The notes: generated by a model from the sequence alone, not told the origin. 64,000 nucleotides of DNA from CAZLYK01 sp964563495 (GCA_964563495.1 CAZLYK010000013.1:1-64000), one strand, 5' to 3'; shown: positions 1 through 11,240, counted from the stretch's first letter. Translations and numbers: made by a program.

Positions 1-534
1 GGCTGAAACCCTGTTCATCCTCTCTATTTTCTGCTTTTCCAGCAACAGATCGAGGCCGGCGATCGCTCCTGTCCTGAAGGCCAGCAGCACGACAACGGCG
101 GCTCCTTCAATCAGCGTTTTGTTGACAATCAAATACGTCCCTTCATTGCCGGGCTGAGGCGTTCCCGCCCAGGGAACCGAGAGCAGGTAAAAGAGGCTCA
201 ATAGAATGAGCGCGCCCCAGCAGCCAGCCCTGGTAAAAAGTCCGAGCATGAGCGAAAGACCGATTAAGAGAAGACCGATTTTGACCGCGTTGTCGATCCA
301 CCCGACCCGGCCACTTTCAATCAGCCACTGGAAGAGCCGGGCGAGCGGTCCGGTGGCAGCTCTCAGATAGCCGGCGGAGCTCCAGGCGGCGAGCGGAACC
401 CCCGCCGAGCTCCAGGCCGGCAGCATGATTTTGTAATAACCTTCATAGAGGAAGTGCCAACCGATGAGCGTCCGTAAAATTACCAGCGCCGCCTGTTGCA
501 AGGAAGAGTATGCTTTCGCCTCACTCACACTCAT
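1..534 (-). CDS. DoxX family membrane protein (C-terminus beyond window)
   Basis: The minus strand reads openly from an ATG at 534-532 to the window edge, giving 178 residues with no stop. The protein starts [20 protein letters not shown], followed by the [14 protein letters not shown] region and three hydrophobic segments, including [19 protein letters not shown] and [17 protein letters not shown]. This arrangement and the FLYEGYYK element fit the DoxX/TQO-small family of small integral membrane proteins, whose exact roles vary. Its start overlaps the end of the apbE gene by 14 bases, so the two are probably translationally coupled in one operon with the upstream receptor. The C-terminus is missing, so total length is unknown. 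Family assignment is fairly sure; the biochemical role is not. Confidence 0.75.
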   Translation of the reverse strand, partial: MSVSEAKAYSSLQQAALVILRTLIGWHFLYEGYYKIMLPAWSSAGVPLAAWSSAGYLRAATGPLARLFQWLIESGRVGWIDNAVKIGLLLIGLSLMLGLFTRAGCWGALILLSLFYLLSVPWAGTPQPGNEGTYLIVNKTLIEGAAVVVLLAFRTGAIAGLDLLLEKQKIERMNRVSA

Positions 535-1528
535 TGATTATCTCCACAACACAATTATTGGAATGGCCGAACAGAACCGGCTGCTCCGCTCCGCTTTCCA
601 GCATGACGACCAATACATCGGGGTGAGTGGAGCAATAAGCTGCGGCCAGTTCGGGCCCGCCGACGTAGAAAGCGGTTGCCAGAGCGTCGGACAACGCCGC
701 AGACGGTGCGATCACCGTGACGCCTGAAACAGACTGCGCAGGCAGACCCGTCCTCGGGTCAATGATGTGGCCATAGCGTTTGCCGTTGTGCTCGAAGAAT
801 TGTTCGTCGTTCCCGCTGGTTGAGAGCGCGGCGTCACGCAGGCGCAACGTCGCCATCCGCCTGTCTTTGTCTCGCGGATGACGCAGCCCGACCACCCATC
901 CGCCATGCCCCCGGTCGCCGCTCCCGACCGCGCGCATGCTGCTCGATCCCGCACTGAGCAGAGCCGTCTTAACCCGGCCGCTGATCAGCTCGGCGATCGC
1001 GTCAATCGCGTAGCCTTTACCGATGCTCCCCAGGTTGATCTCAATGCCGGGGCGGTCGAATCGGATCGTCTGAGAATCCCGATCCAGCCGCAGCTTGTCA
1101 CAACCAACGATCGATCTCGCCGCTTCGATCTCATCTGTCTCTGGGATACGCCCCTGCCTCTTCAAGAAGCCCCAGCAACGGCTCAGTGGACCAGAGGTGA
1201 TATCGAACGCGCCTCCGGTCTCACCGTACAGCTCCCGGCAAAGCAGCAGAAGGTCAAAGAGCGATGGCTCAACCCGGACCGGACTCGACGCGGCGTGACG
1301 GTTGATCAAGCTTACTTCGCTGTTCTCTCTGAAGACGGTTAATTGTTGTTCCAGCCTGTCGATCTCATCGAGAGACTGACGCGCGACGACGACACCCGCC
1401 TGATCCCGAAGCGGCAGCGTGATTTCAAAGCGGCATGCCATGGCCGGGCGACTGACGTGCAGCCAGTAGCCTTCCGACAGCCCGCTCCGGCGTGGTCTAA
1501 ACTTGAGGAATTGGCGTCGCTCTATCAT
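521..1528 (-). CDS. apbE: FAD:protein FMN transferase (ApbE family)
   Basis: ApbE enzymes cleave FAD and attach FMN covalently to Ser/Thr of extracytoplasmic flavoproteins. The 335-residue protein has the family hallmarks in order: [45 protein letters not shown] and the C-terminal [14 protein letters not shown] metal-binding region. It begins [10 protein letters not shown], which resembles a Tat motif (RRxFLK), but no clear hydrophobic stretch follows, so export is uncertain; a degenerate signal is possible. It lies 14 bases after the TonB receptor stop without an obvious ribosome-binding site, suggesting coupled translation, and overlaps the DoxX gene. No FMN-binding-domain target protein is visible in the window. 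Confidence 0.93.
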   Translation of the reverse strand: MIERRQFLKFRPRRSGLSEGYWLHVSRPAMACRFEITLPLRDQAGVVVARQSLDEIDRLEQQLTVFRENSEVSLINRHAASSPVRVEPSLFDLLLLCRELYGETGGAFDITSGPLSRCWGFLKRQGRIPETDEIEAARSIVGCDKLRLDRDSQTIRFDRPGIEINLGSIGKGYAIDAIAELISGRVKTALLSAGSSSMRAVGSGDRGHGGWVVGLRHPRDKDRRMATLRLRDAALSTSGNDEQFFEHNGKRYGHIIDPRTGLPAQSVSGVTVIAPSAALSDALATAFYVGGPELAAAYCSTHPDVLVVMLESGAEQPVLFGHSNNCVVEIINECE

Positions 1529-1542
1529 CTATATTCTATCAA

Positions 1543-4500
1543 TCAGAAAAAGATTCTGATCCCGAACTGGATATAACGTGGTTGCTGGACCTCGCGTAGC
1601 GTACCAAAGTTCGCATCGTAAGCCTGCCGCAAACGGTAGAGCTTGAACCCGTCGAGCGTGGCGATGTTGAACGAGTTCGCGTTGCTCGAGGCGAAGCCCC
1701 CCGGGATCCCAATATGATAGAAATTCAGCGGCAGGGCGTTGGACGGCAACCTCAGAGCGTTGACCATGGCGCGGATCTGGCTCAGCTCAGCAGTCGACGG
1801 CGTCTTTCCATTGAATGCGGCCCAGGCGTTGTATTCCGCCGTTGTGATCACAGCCGGTCTGGTTACCCCGCCGACGGTCTCGTTCTCGGCGGTCAGTTCG
1901 GTCGGTATTCCACCAAACCCTGGAGGCGTATTACCAACCTGGTTGTAGCGGAAATTAGGATGGTTGAAGACGTTGAGCATGTCCACCCTGAAATTGATCC
2001 GTCGTTTCCCGTCATTGCCGAAGAACGGGAAGGGAAAGTCCTTCTGAAGCGAGAGGTCGAAATACTTCTGCATCGGGGCGCGAATTTCCAGCGTCCGCGG
2101 GGCGTTGCCCAACTCGCCCTTGACCGGACGCATAAACGCCGCCGGGTTGACGTAAGGTTCACACAGATTCCCGACCGGGCAATTGCGCTTCCACTGGGGA
2201 TTCTTGAGCGGCACACCCGGCACCAGATCCAGCCGGACGGTGCGATTGACGCCGCCCAGGCGGTTCGTGTCGGTGATAAACGGCAGGAAAGGGTACCCGC
2301 CCTGCAAACGGATTACGCCGGAAACAGACCAGCCCCCGATGACTGTGTTGAGGACACCGTCCGAGTCCTTCAGCAGCGACCGCCCGCGCCCCACCGGTAG
2401 ATCCCAGATAAAGGTCGAGCTGAAGTTGTGCTTGATGTCGAATGATGAGACGGCGCGGTCTCCGCTACGTGGAGCTCCGTAAGAAACCTGCCCCTGGGTG
2501 TTGTAAGTCGTCAGCACCCTCGTGTCGGGACTGGCGTCCGACGCGTCGTCGATCGATTTGCCGTAGGTGTAGTTCGCCGTTAGAGTCAATCCCTGGCGCA
2601 TACGGCGGCGTATGTCAATGTACCCCGCGTGCCGGACGCTGTTGGCCGCGGGATCGAAGTATCGATTGAGGTTGTTAAAGCCGAAGTATGGTGTGACGAC
2701 GCTGTTTCGCTGGATCGCGATCACCGCACCGAGCAGGTTGGTGCGCCCGAGCGGATCGGCGAAGGTGTTTTCCGCGGGAATGTTGTTTCCTTCTAAAAAT
2801 TCGACGAAGTTCGGGTCGCGAGGGTTGAGGTTGACGAGGGGCATGTAAAGATGTGTTCCCTTGTTGCCGACGTAAGCTATCTCGACGACTGTGTTCCTGA
2901 ACGGCTCAAATGAGAGCGCGAGATTCCAGTTCTGTGAGTAGGGAACTTTCGAGCTGCCAGGCCCGGCGTCGGCGACTCCCGGGACGCCGAGGCTGTTGAG
3001 GAAGACCAGCCCTTCCGGTGTCATGTTCAGCTGCTGATCTAACGGGCGACCACGGACCAGCGGCGGGTTTCCGGTCAACCGTATCGGCTGGGTCGAGTCC
3101 GCAGTGCCGCCGACGGTCGAACCGTTGGCGAGAGTGCTGATAGTCGTGAAGGAACCAAAGTCCGGATTCGGATTGCGATTATTGCCGGTGAGCGGCGCAT
3201 GTGAGATGCCGTACCCACCGCGGATGACGGCGCTCCTTTCTCTCATCCACGAAACCAGCTTAGGGCTGTAGGCGAAACCGAAGCGAGGCTCCAGACCCCA
3301 ATAATCGACCCCTACGATATATCGCGAGCGCCCGCCGCGTCCGGCAAAAGCGAACGGCGGTATCGACACCGCCCCCGGTACATAGTCGGGAATCGGAGCA
3401 GTCGTCGCCACTCCCAGGCCGGTCGCCGTGGCGCGACGCTGCGCGTCGGTCAGCGTCACCGTCTGCGCCAGATCGGGGCGGAACACACCCTGCAGGTCAT
3501 TCTTCTCATAACGTGGATACTGGAGTGAGTAGCGCAATCCAAGATTGACTGTCAGGTTCGGGCGCACCTTCCAGTCATTCTGGACAAATCCAGCCAGACT
3601 TTTCCAGCGGTAGTCGTAGTTGAGGAGGAGCGGCCGAACGTCGACGACATTGGGCACGCCCAGCAGCAGGCTGGCAAAGGGATTTCCGCCGTTAGCCAGG
3701 TTCGTCGAGCGGTTGTTGCTGGTGTTGAGCACTCTGAAACCCCACCGGCCTCCTGAAGCCGCGAAGAATGGGATAACGTTCAACCGCGCGTAACTGAGAT
3801 CGACACCGAACTTCCACGTCATATTCCCGCGCGTCCAGTAGACGATGTCGTTAATATTGTAGCGTTCTTCGACGTTGAAGTTGTTTGTCGAGCCGGATGA
3901 GCCGATGTCGGCGAAAGCGTTATACCCGTTGCCGTCCGAGCTGAGCAGGAAGAGCGGCATGCCGCCCTCGGTCAGGCTGGGCAGCCCCAGTTCGGTGGCC
4001 AGGTTCCGCCCGCCCTTGATCGAGAATTCGGGTGAGAAGTCTTCGCTGAAGACGCCGCGCGTGTAGTTGAGCCGCAATTCATTGACCAGGGTTGGGGAAA
4101 AGATATGGTTGTCGGCGATCAATATTTGCTTGGCGTCGCTGTAAGCGGCGCTATTGCCGTTCACTTCGCTGCCGAAGCCCCGTATGCCGACGGCCGGTGT
4201 GACCGTGTAGCGGCCGTTGATTTTGTTGTTTTCGGCGAGATTGTGGTCGATTCGCACGGTGTAACGCGTTTCATCCTGCCGAACGAAACGCTCGACAATG
4301 TAGTTCCTGACCAGACCGCTGTCATCGATGAAGTAGTCGCCGCCCGCCGGCATGAACTCCAGGATCTTCAGGGCGGTCGGGTCCATCATGTTTTGAGGAA
4401 TCCGGTTGTTGGGAAACGGCTGAAAGGTCTGCCCCGTTCCCAGAACGATCGGGACCAGACGGCCTGCCGCGTCGCGGTTAAATTGTTGATAGATCGTCGT

Positions 4501-5607
4501 GGGGCCGACCGAGGCCAGGTTGAAGCGCGAGGCGACGGTAGCCGGTAGCCAGCCGCTGCTCGTCCGGACGAGGTTCGAAAAATCGCCCGCGCGCTCGGCG
4601 GGAGTCGGCACCAGCGTCGTCTGGGAGAGGAAATCCCGGCGATACCGTGGCTCATAAGCGAAGAAGAAGAAGGTCCGGTCGCGGCCATCGTATCCGGCCG
4701 GCCCGAAGACTTTCCCGGGCAGCCAGATGGGGCCGCCGACTGTAAATGAGACCTGGTTGTATCGCAGATTGTTCGGCGGCCTGGGCCCGCTGCCGATGCG
4801 CCATGGGCGCGAGTTGGTTGCTGGGTTGCGGTGATACCAGAGCGCCACGCCGTTGAATTTGTTCGTCCCGGATTTGGTAGTGACGTTGATCACGCCGCCG
4901 CCGGTCTGGCCATACTCAGCCGAATAAGCCGAAGTCTGGACGGTGAATTCCTGAACAGTCTCCGGCGTGAAGCTGACGACCGCGCGTGCGATGCCGACGC
5001 CTGTGTTGTTGACGCCGTCAGCCAGGATTGCGGTGCTGCCCGGACGCCCTCCGTTCAGACTCAGATTGAAGCCGGGCACCGGCTGGCCCGATGTCACCTC
5101 AGGGTCCTCGCTGCCGGCGTCGCCCGAGACGTTGGGCGCCGTCACCGCCAGGTCGAGCACGCTCCGGTTGAGCAACGGGACATCCTGGATCTGGCGTTCC
5201 GTGATGGTCTGTGTCGTCGTCCCCGAGGCCGTATTGAGCAGCGGAGCCTCGGCCGTCACATCAACGATGGTTTCGACCGCCCCGGTCTCCAGCGTCACGT
5301 TGGTGGTGACGGTGGTGGCCGTGTCAACCTTCACGTTATTGACGATTGTCTTCTTGAAACCCGGCGCTTCTACCGTAATTTTGTAAATCACCGGTTCGAG
5401 CGACGTGGCGGCAAAAGATCCTTCGGCTGAAGTCGTGAGCTTGAGGGTTTGATTGGTGCCGATGTTGGTGATCGTGACTGTCGCTCCGGGGATGACGCCG
5501 CCGTTGGCATCGGTGACAGTCCCACTGACGCCGCCGCGGTTCGTCTGCGCCGGAGAGATGGCAGCGCAGATGAGCAGGATTGGCAATGCTCGAATCAATG
5601 TCTTCAT
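1543..5607 (-). CDS. Oar-type TonB-dependent outer-membrane receptor with carboxypeptidase-like N-terminal domain
   Basis: The 1354-residue protein is an outer-membrane transporter-like receptor. It has a signal peptide (MKTLIRALPILLICAAISPAQ), a carboxypeptidase regulatory-like domain at about residues 24-110 (GGVSGTVTDANGGVIPGATV), a plug at about 120-260 with LNGGRPGSTAILADGVNNT and SAEYGQTGGGVINVTTKSG, and a long beta-barrel ending in aromatic residues (QFGIRIFF). This is the Oar-like arrangement common in Acidobacteriota. A strong ribosome-binding site (GAGGAG) precedes the ATG. It follows the oligogalacturonate-lyase-like gene across a 20-bp perfect hairpin and precedes apbE and the DoxX gene. 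The neighbour suggests a carbohydrate ligand, but nothing in the sequence identifies the substrate. Confidence 0.93.
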   Translation of the reverse strand: MKTLIRALPILLICAAISPAQTNRGGVSGTVTDANGGVIPGATVTITNIGTNQTLKLTTSAEGSFAATSLEPVIYKITVEAPGFKKTIVNNVKVDTATTVTTNVTLETGAVETIVDVTAEAPLLNTASGTTTQTITERQIQDVPLLNRSVLDLAVTAPNVSGDAGSEDPEVTSGQPVPGFNLSLNGGRPGSTAILADGVNNTGVGIARAVVSFTPETVQEFTVQTSAYSAEYGQTGGGVINVTTKSGTNKFNGVALWYHRNPATNSRPWRIGSGPRPPNNLRYNQVSFTVGGPIWLPGKVFGPAGYDGRDRTFFFFAYEPRYRRDFLSQTTLVPTPAERAGDFSNLVRTSSGWLPATVASRFNLASVGPTTIYQQFNRDAAGRLVPIVLGTGQTFQPFPNNRIPQNMMDPTALKILEFMPAGGDYFIDDSGLVRNYIVERFVRQDETRYTVRIDHNLAENNKINGRYTVTPAVGIRGFGSEVNGNSAAYSDAKQILIADNHIFSPTLVNELRLNYTRGVFSEDFSPEFSIKGGRNLATELGLPSLTEGGMPLFLLSSDGNGYNAFADIGSSGSTNNFNVEERYNINDIVYWTRGNMTWKFGVDLSYARLNVIPFFAASGGRWGFRVLNTSNNRSTNLANGGNPFASLLLGVPNVVDVRPLLLNYDYRWKSLAGFVQNDWKVRPNLTVNLGLRYSLQYPRYEKNDLQGVFRPDLAQTVTLTDAQRRATATGLGVATTAPIPDYVPGAVSIPPFAFAGRGGRSRYIVGVDYWGLEPRFGFAYSPKLVSWMRERSAVIRGGYGISHAPLTGNNRNPNPDFGSFTTISTLANGSTVGGTADSTQPIRLTGNPPLVRGRPLDQQLNMTPEGLVFLNSLGVPGVADAGPGSSKVPYSQNWNLALSFEPFRNTVVEIAYVGNKGTHLYMPLVNLNPRDPNFVEFLEGNNIPAENTFADPLGRTNLLGAVIAIQRNSVVTPYFGFNNLNRYFDPAANSVRHAGYIDIRRRMRQGLTLTANYTYGKSIDDASDASPDTRVLTTYNTQGQVSYGAPRSGDRAVSSFDIKHNFSSTFIWDLPVGRGRSLLKDSDGVLNTVIGGWSVSGVIRLQGGYPFLPFITDTNRLGGVNRTVRLDLVPGVPLKNPQWKRNCPVGNLCEPYVNPAAFMRPVKGELGNAPRTLEIRAPMQKYFDLSLQKDFPFPFFGNDGKRRINFRVDMLNVFNHPNFRYNQVGNTPPGFGGIPTELTAENETVGGVTRPAVITTAEYNAWAAFNGKTPSTAELSQIRAMVNALRLPSNALPLNFYHIGIPGGFASSNANSFNIATLDGFKLYRLRQAYDANFGTLREVQQPRYIQFGIRIFF

Positions 5608-5620
5608 ATGATCTCCTCAG

Positions 5621-5665
5621 AAAAGCCTGGGTACGCGCGCAGGATGCGCGCGTACCCAGGCTTTT
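5621..5665 (-). terminator. Perfect 20-bp hairpin between lyase-like gene and receptor
   Basis: Arms 5621-5640 and 5646-5665 are exactly complementary around the loop AGGAT. The stem is GC-rich at its centre with A and T runs at its ends. It begins 1 base after the lyase-like stop codon and ends just before the receptor's ribosome-binding site. Read leftwards it has a short T run after the stem, so it could terminate or attenuate transcription, or act as an intercistronic stem-loop stabilising the upstream mRNA. The sequence resembles generic REP-like palindromes. Confidence 0.7.
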
Positions 5666-5666
5666 T

Positions 5667-6941
5667 TCATGGCGTTTGTTGCCGTCGCTTAACCTCGACG
5701 GCATAGACGTGGGATGCTCCATGCAGATTGGAGCGAAAGACAATCCATTTTGCATCCGGAGTGAAAGTCACGTTCGGTTCAAGTCTGTAATCGTGCTTGG
5801 CCAGGTTGACCAGTTTTTCCACCTTGAGCGCACCTTGCTGCGGAGTGAAGAGATAGATCCACTGGCCGTTGCCGGGGGCGGCTACACTATTTGGCCCGCC
5901 ACCATCGCCCGCGAACAGCTTCCCGTCAGGAGAGACGTTGTAATGCACCGACCAGTGTTCCCGCTCTACTTTGTATTTGATCTTTTCGCCGGTGGCGAGC
6001 ACGTGACCGGCAAGCCAGAAGACTTTCGATTTTGGCGTTTGCAGGTCGTACCAGATGATCCGGCCGTCAGGACTCCAGAATTCGTGGCCGGCGATCTCCA
6101 TCTCCATGGTTCGAGTGTGAATTTTGGTGAGGCCGGAGCCGTCGGTGCGAATCGTCCAGATGCGATCAAGTTTGTGCCAGGGGCCTTCATGACAAAACAT
6201 GAGGAGCCCGGGGTCGGTGGTTGAGAACTGGACGTGATTGAGCCAGTCGGTCGAGTCATGGAAAAACTTCGTCTCGCCGGTCTTGATCCGAATCGTGTAG
6301 AGCGTCATCGGCAACCTCGCCGCCCATCGAGTTTCGAGACTCGATTCTCTATTGACAGGCATGCCCGGCGCCGGATTCGCAGGTAGGGGTGGCGGGGGTG
6401 GCGGGGTCGCCGTGGTTGCCGGGGTTGGCGAAAGTGGAGCAGGCCCGGCGCCGCCTTTGACAAAACTACCCGCGAGCAATGTCTCATCCGCGTTGACCGT
6501 CAGCCCCGAGCCCGAGCGCAATTCCGGCATCCTGACGATTTCTCGCGTCTCCCTGGTATCGATGTTCGTAGCATAGACCGCGCCATCCTTGAGATAGAAC
6601 ACTTGCCGGGTCTTTTTGCCGACGACGACATGACTGACACGGCCTTCGACGAGCGGCTCGATCTTGCGCGTCTTGAGATCGATCGTCGCCAGCCCTGTTC
6701 TGGTCGAGAAGACCAGGCGGTCTCCATCGGCCGTATACCCGTTCTGATGGAAGTAGAAACTGGTGCTCCCGGGATCACTCGAGAGCCGGATCACGCGATG
6801 GCCGGTATCGGGATCGATCCATTCGACGGGAGGCCCCCCGCCAGCCGGATTTTGTTGACCCATGCTGCTTCCGGCGCGTTGCCCCCAAACAGAAGCGATC
6901 AGAAAGATCGCGATTACCGGATAGAGGAGTATGCATTTCAT
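5667..6941 (-). CDS. Oligogalacturonate-lyase-like secreted beta-propeller
   Basis: The 424-residue protein has an N-terminal signal peptide (MKCILLYPVIAIFLIASVWG) and a TolB/WD-like propeller of the oligogalacturonate lyase family: CHEGPWHKLDRIW at about 250, AGHEFWSPDG at 284, EHWSVHYNVSPDG at 328, and LEPNVTFTPDAKWIVFRSN at 387. The lyase cleaves pectin-derived oligogalacturonides with a metal held by several His and a Gln. The GHEFW histidine is present, but the later segment, where classical enzymes have closely spaced His ligands, reads LEPNVTF. Activity is therefore doubtful. A Pro-rich insertion lies at about residues 166-195. It is the first gene of a minus-strand cluster with the receptor. 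It could be a binding or altered-specificity relative. Confidence 0.78.
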   Translation of the reverse strand: MKCILLYPVIAIFLIASVWGQRAGSSMGQQNPAGGGPPVEWIDPDTGHRVIRLSSDPGSTSFYFHQNGYTADGDRLVFSTRTGLATIDLKTRKIEPLVEGRVSHVVVGKKTRQVFYLKDGAVYATNIDTRETREIVRMPELRSGSGLTVNADETLLAGSFVKGGAGPAPLSPTPATTATPPPPPPLPANPAPGMPVNRESSLETRWAARLPMTLYTIRIKTGETKFFHDSTDWLNHVQFSTTDPGLLMFCHEGPWHKLDRIWTIRTDGSGLTKIHTRTMEMEIAGHEFWSPDGRIIWYDLQTPKSKVFWLAGHVLATGEKIKYKVEREHWSVHYNVSPDGKLFAGDGGGPNSVAAPGNGQWIYLFTPQQGALKVEKLVNLAKHDYRLEPNVTFTPDAKWIVFRSNLHGASHVYAVEVKRRQQTP

Positions 6942-7356
6942 GGCTCACCTCATATTGCGTAATCCATTAGGATATGTCATTAGTTCGGTGAAGCTGGCAA
7001 AAAGATCAGTAGAGACGATTGAGATGATTTGGGCAGGATGATGCAAGATCGGGTCTTGTGCCGCCTCGCCCAAATCCTGTCAATCATGTCTATTTAATCG
7101 ATTCGCTGACTACTATGGGATCAGTTTACAATTGCGTCAGGGGATGTCAATAGTATTAGAAAAAGCGAGTCTGACCATTCGACGATGAGACAACCGAACG
7201 AGACGGGAGCGCCGGCGCTCCCGGCATCATTACTTCGTAACTATCTCAACCGCAGGTCCGTATAAGAGAGTAGAACAGCGGGAGACGAGGCGGAGTTTTG
7301 ACCCGCCGCAATGCTCCGGCCGAAAACGAAACCGCACTCTGAAAGGAACCCAAAAC
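6942..7356. other. Divergent intergenic region (415 bp) carrying an AGGATT-family palindrome
   Basis: No gene is visible here. It separates the minus-strand lyase-like gene from the plus-strand isomerase-like gene, so it should hold both promoters, although I could not identify convincing -35/-10 pairs. A degenerate copy of the palindromic element occupies about 7009-7096. An AAAGGAA ribosome-binding site lies 9-10 bases before the ATG at 7357. The remainder, including the GC-rich stretch at 7195-7330, shows nothing I recognise. Confidence 0.6.
7009..7096. repeat. AGGATT-family palindromic element, copy A (imperfect)
   Basis: The left arm runs from about AGAGACGATTGAGATGATTT and the right arm is the complement of ATAGACATGATTGACAGGAT. 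The arms share the GATTTGGGC and CAAGA blocks. Mismatches are scattered and the loop is only a few bases. It lies in a divergent promoter region, so it cannot act only as a terminator. Confidence 0.65.
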
Positions 7357-8298
7357 ATGTATTCGAGAAGAGCTTTTGGAAAGCTGGCGCTCATCGGTCT
7401 GCCATTTTCACTGACAGTCGCCCGAGGCGACTCCAGGGTGAGTGGCGTGCGAATTGGCATCCAGTCCTACAGCTTTCGCAATTTCTCGCTGGACGACGCG
7501 ATCAAAGCGATGCGCGAGATCGGCATCGGCGAATGTGAACTCTTTTCCGGCCACGTCGAGCCGCGCCCACGTCCGCCGCAGTCCGGCGCGGGTGCGCCGC
7601 CACCGCAAGCCAACCGGGCCCCCGGGCAGGGCCCAACCCCTGAGATGCGCGAACAGATGCGCAAGCGGCAGGAAGAAATGCGCAAGTGGCGGATGACCGT
7701 TTCGATGGACCATTTCAAAGAGATTCGCCAAAAGTTCGATGCCGCTGCGATCAAGCTCCAGGCTTACAATCTGAGCTTCAACGACAGTTTTACCGATGAA
7801 GAGATTGATCGCGGTTTCCAGATGGCGCAGGCGCTCGGCGTCAAGCTGATCACTTCGTCTTCGACCATCAGCGCGGCCAAGCGCGTCGCGCCATTCGCCG
7901 ATAAGTACAAGATCACGGTCGCCATGCACGGCCATTCCAACATTACTGACCCGAATGAATTCGCCAAGCCCGAAAGCTTCGCTCAGGCGCTGGCCATGTC
8001 GAAGTACTTTGCGATCAACCTGGACATCGGCCATTTCTTCGCCGCCGGGTATGATCCGGTTGGATATCTTCAACAGCACCACTCCCGCATTACCAATCTT
8101 CACATCAAGGATCGCAAGAAGGATAATGGCCCGAACACGCCCTGGGGGGAGGGAGATACGCCGATCAAACAGGTCCTGCAACTGCTCAAACAGAACAAGT
8201 GGAACATACCGGCAAATATTGAATACGAGTATCGCGGCGACGACGCCGTGGCCGAAGTCAGAAAGTGTTTTCAGTATATCAAGGGCGCCTTGGCTTAA
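7357..8298 (+). CDS. Tat-exported sugar phosphate isomerase/epimerase-like TIM-barrel protein
   Basis: The 313-residue protein begins with a Tat signal ([12 protein letters not shown]) and continues as a xylose-isomerase-like TIM barrel: [64 protein letters not shown], and a C-terminal [15 protein letters not shown]. The acidic and His residues in these strands match the divalent-metal site of the AP-endonuclease-2/xylose isomerase superfamily, whose members isomerise, epimerise or cleave sugars. A Pro/Gln-rich insertion sits at about residues 69-95. A Tat-exported Gfo/Idh/MocA oxidoreductase follows 61 bases downstream; pairs of this kind often work on oxidised (keto) sugars, which is the likely context here. 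Substrate is unknown. Confidence 0.85.
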   Translation: MYSRRAFGKLALIGLPFSLTVARGDSRVSGVRIGIQSYSFRNFSLDDAIKAMREIGIGECELFSGHVEPRPRPPQSGAGAPPPQANRAPGQGPTPEMREQMRKRQEEMRKWRMTVSMDHFKEIRQKFDAAAIKLQAYNLSFNDSFTDEEIDRGFQMAQALGVKLITSSSTISAAKRVAPFADKYKITVAMHGHSNITDPNEFAKPESFAQALAMSKYFAINLDIGHFFAAGYDPVGYLQQHHSRITNLHIKDRKKDNGPNTPWGEGDTPIKQVLQLLKQNKWNIPANIEYEYRGDDAVAEVRKCFQYIKGALA

Positions 8299-8359
8299 CA
8301 GGTCTCAAAATCAACCGCAAGTCGGAAAGCTTGCACAACATCATCTCTGAGGAAAAACA

Positions 8360-9961
<1,602 letters not shown>

Positions 9962-9972
9962 AAACTAATAGA

Positions 9973-10077
9973 CCGGGCTAACAGGATTTTTGCAGGCTGA
10001 CAGCGTTTTCAGTTTCGTGCATCCTGTCAGACGCACGACCGTCAGGGAGGGCGACTGACAGGACGCACGAAACTGCG
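9973..10077. repeat. AGGATT-family element, copy B, with a nested inverted repeat
   Basis: The segment starts with GGGCTAACAGGATTTTTGC, matching the left arm of the family. It then contains a separate 21-bp inverted repeat: 10010-10030 and 10056-10076 pair with one mismatch (CAGTTTCGTGC and CTGTCAG blocks). The following gene's longest frame starts at a TTG directly abutting it, so that upstream start is probably not real. Confidence 0.6.
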
Positions 10078-10083
10078 TTGATT

Positions 10084-10572
10084 ATGACCAATCCAAGTAA
10101 ATCTGCCGGCACCCTGGCAGTTATTCGCCGTCTGCTATTGTTGCTTTTCCTGCTCGGGGTCTGCGGTGCAGTGGCGGAATTATTGCTGCTCGGACACACC
10201 GAAGATTCATGGCAATGGGTTCCACTACTGCTCAGCGGGGTTAGTCTGGTCGTGCTGGCCATTCATGCCGTCGTCCGGCGTGCCGTGACTGTGCGGGTCT
10301 TCCAGATGACCATGATCCTGTTTATGCTGAGCGGCTTTGTCGGGAGCTACTGGCATTACCGGGCCAAGGTGGAATTCAAGTTGGAAACGCATCCTGATCT
10401 GGCAGGGTGGGAGCTATTCCGGCAGGCAATTACCGGAGGAGCAGTGCCCCCGGTTCTGGCCCCGGGACTGATGATCCAACTTGGATTGCTGGGGCTGGCC
10501 TGGACCTACCGGCATCCGGCGTTGAGCGCCGCCATAACTGAAACAGACAGTCCACTAACAGAGACAAGATAG
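10084..10572 (+). CDS. Small hypothetical membrane protein
   Basis: I do not recognise a family. The 162-residue product (from the ATG at 10084 rather than the TTG at 10078) has four hydrophobic segments: LLLLLFLLGVCGAVAELLLL, WVPLLLSGVSLVVLAIHAVV, MTMILFMLSGFVGSYW and APGLMIQLGLLGLAW. Between the last two is a soluble stretch with KVEFKLETHPDLAGWELF. It lies 9 bases upstream of the secreted helix-hairpin-helix gene, whose ribosome-binding site overlaps its end, so the two are probably co-transcribed. No obvious ribosome-binding site precedes its own start. Confidence 0.65.
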   Translation: MTNPSKSAGTLAVIRRLLLLLFLLGVCGAVAELLLLGHTEDSWQWVPLLLSGVSLVVLAIHAVVRRAVTVRVFQMTMILFMLSGFVGSYWHYRAKVEFKLETHPDLAGWELFRQAITGGAVPPVLAPGLMIQLGLLGLAWTYRHPALSAAITETDSPLTETR

Positions 10573-10581
10573 GAGAATAAG

Positions 10582-11229
10582 ATGAGGGTGTTCAGATTAT
10601 CTGCATTTGCCGCCATCGTTTCACTTGCTCTCGTTTCGATCTTAACGAGCCGCGGTGAGGCTCAGATCGGACGCCAACAGGGGCTCCTGGACCCAAATAT
10701 TGCGGCTGAGAAGGATTTGCTGGCGCTGCCGCACCTCAACCCTACAATAGTCAAGGGGGTCATCGAGCGCCGCCCCTTTTTGAGTATGACGGAGTTGAAT
10801 TCATTTCTCAGCCAGTCACTCAAGAAGGAGCAACTAACCGACCTCTATGCGAAGATGTTCGTCCACCTCAACCTCAACACCGCGACGCGGGAAGAACTCC
10901 TGCTCATTCCCGGAATGGGAAACCGCATGGTGCGCGAGTTTTTCGAGTACCGCCCGTACAAGACGCTGACGCAGTTTCGCAAAGAGATCGGCAAGTACGT
11001 CGATGAAAAAGAAGTGGCGCGCCTGGAGCAGTACGTGTTTGTGCCGATCAATCTCAATACCGCGAGCGACGCCGACATCCTGACCATCCCCGGACTCGGC
11101 AACCGGATGCTGCGCGAATTTAAGGAGTACCGCCCCTATCGCAACATCGAGCAATTCCGCAAGGAAATCGGCAAATACGTCAACGCCAAAGAGGTCGCCC
11201 GGCTGGAACGGTATGTCACAATAAACTGA
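10582..11229 (+). CDS. Secreted protein with three ComEA-type helix-hairpin-helix modules
   Basis: The 215-residue protein has a signal peptide (about residues 1-28, ending ...SRGEAQ) and three successive helix-hairpin-helix units at about 34-90, 94-152 and 153-213. Units two and three are close copies: both carry LNTA, IPG(M/L)GNRM, REF, EYRPY, QFRKEIGKYV and KEVARLE. Helix-hairpin-helix units of this ComEA type bind DNA non-specifically, and ComEA captures DNA in the periplasm during transformation. Here there is no membrane anchor beyond the signal peptide and no competence gene nearby, so a DNA-uptake role is only a possibility. An AGGAG ribosome-binding site precedes the ATG. Confidence 0.8.
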   Translation: MRVFRLSAFAAIVSLALVSILTSRGEAQIGRQQGLLDPNIAAEKDLLALPHLNPTIVKGVIERRPFLSMTELNSFLSQSLKKEQLTDLYAKMFVHLNLNTATREELLLIPGMGNRMVREFFEYRPYKTLTQFRKEIGKYVDEKEVARLEQYVFVPINLNTASDADILTIPGLGNRMLREFKEYRPYRNIEQFRKEIGKYVNAKEVARLERYVTIN

Positions 11230-11240
11230 AGGCCGGGATA

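Noticed and set aside
521..1528. Tat export of the ApbE protein
   Set aside because: RRQFLKF matches the motif, but the following residues are basic and polar with no hydrophobic core, so I did not call it a signal peptide.
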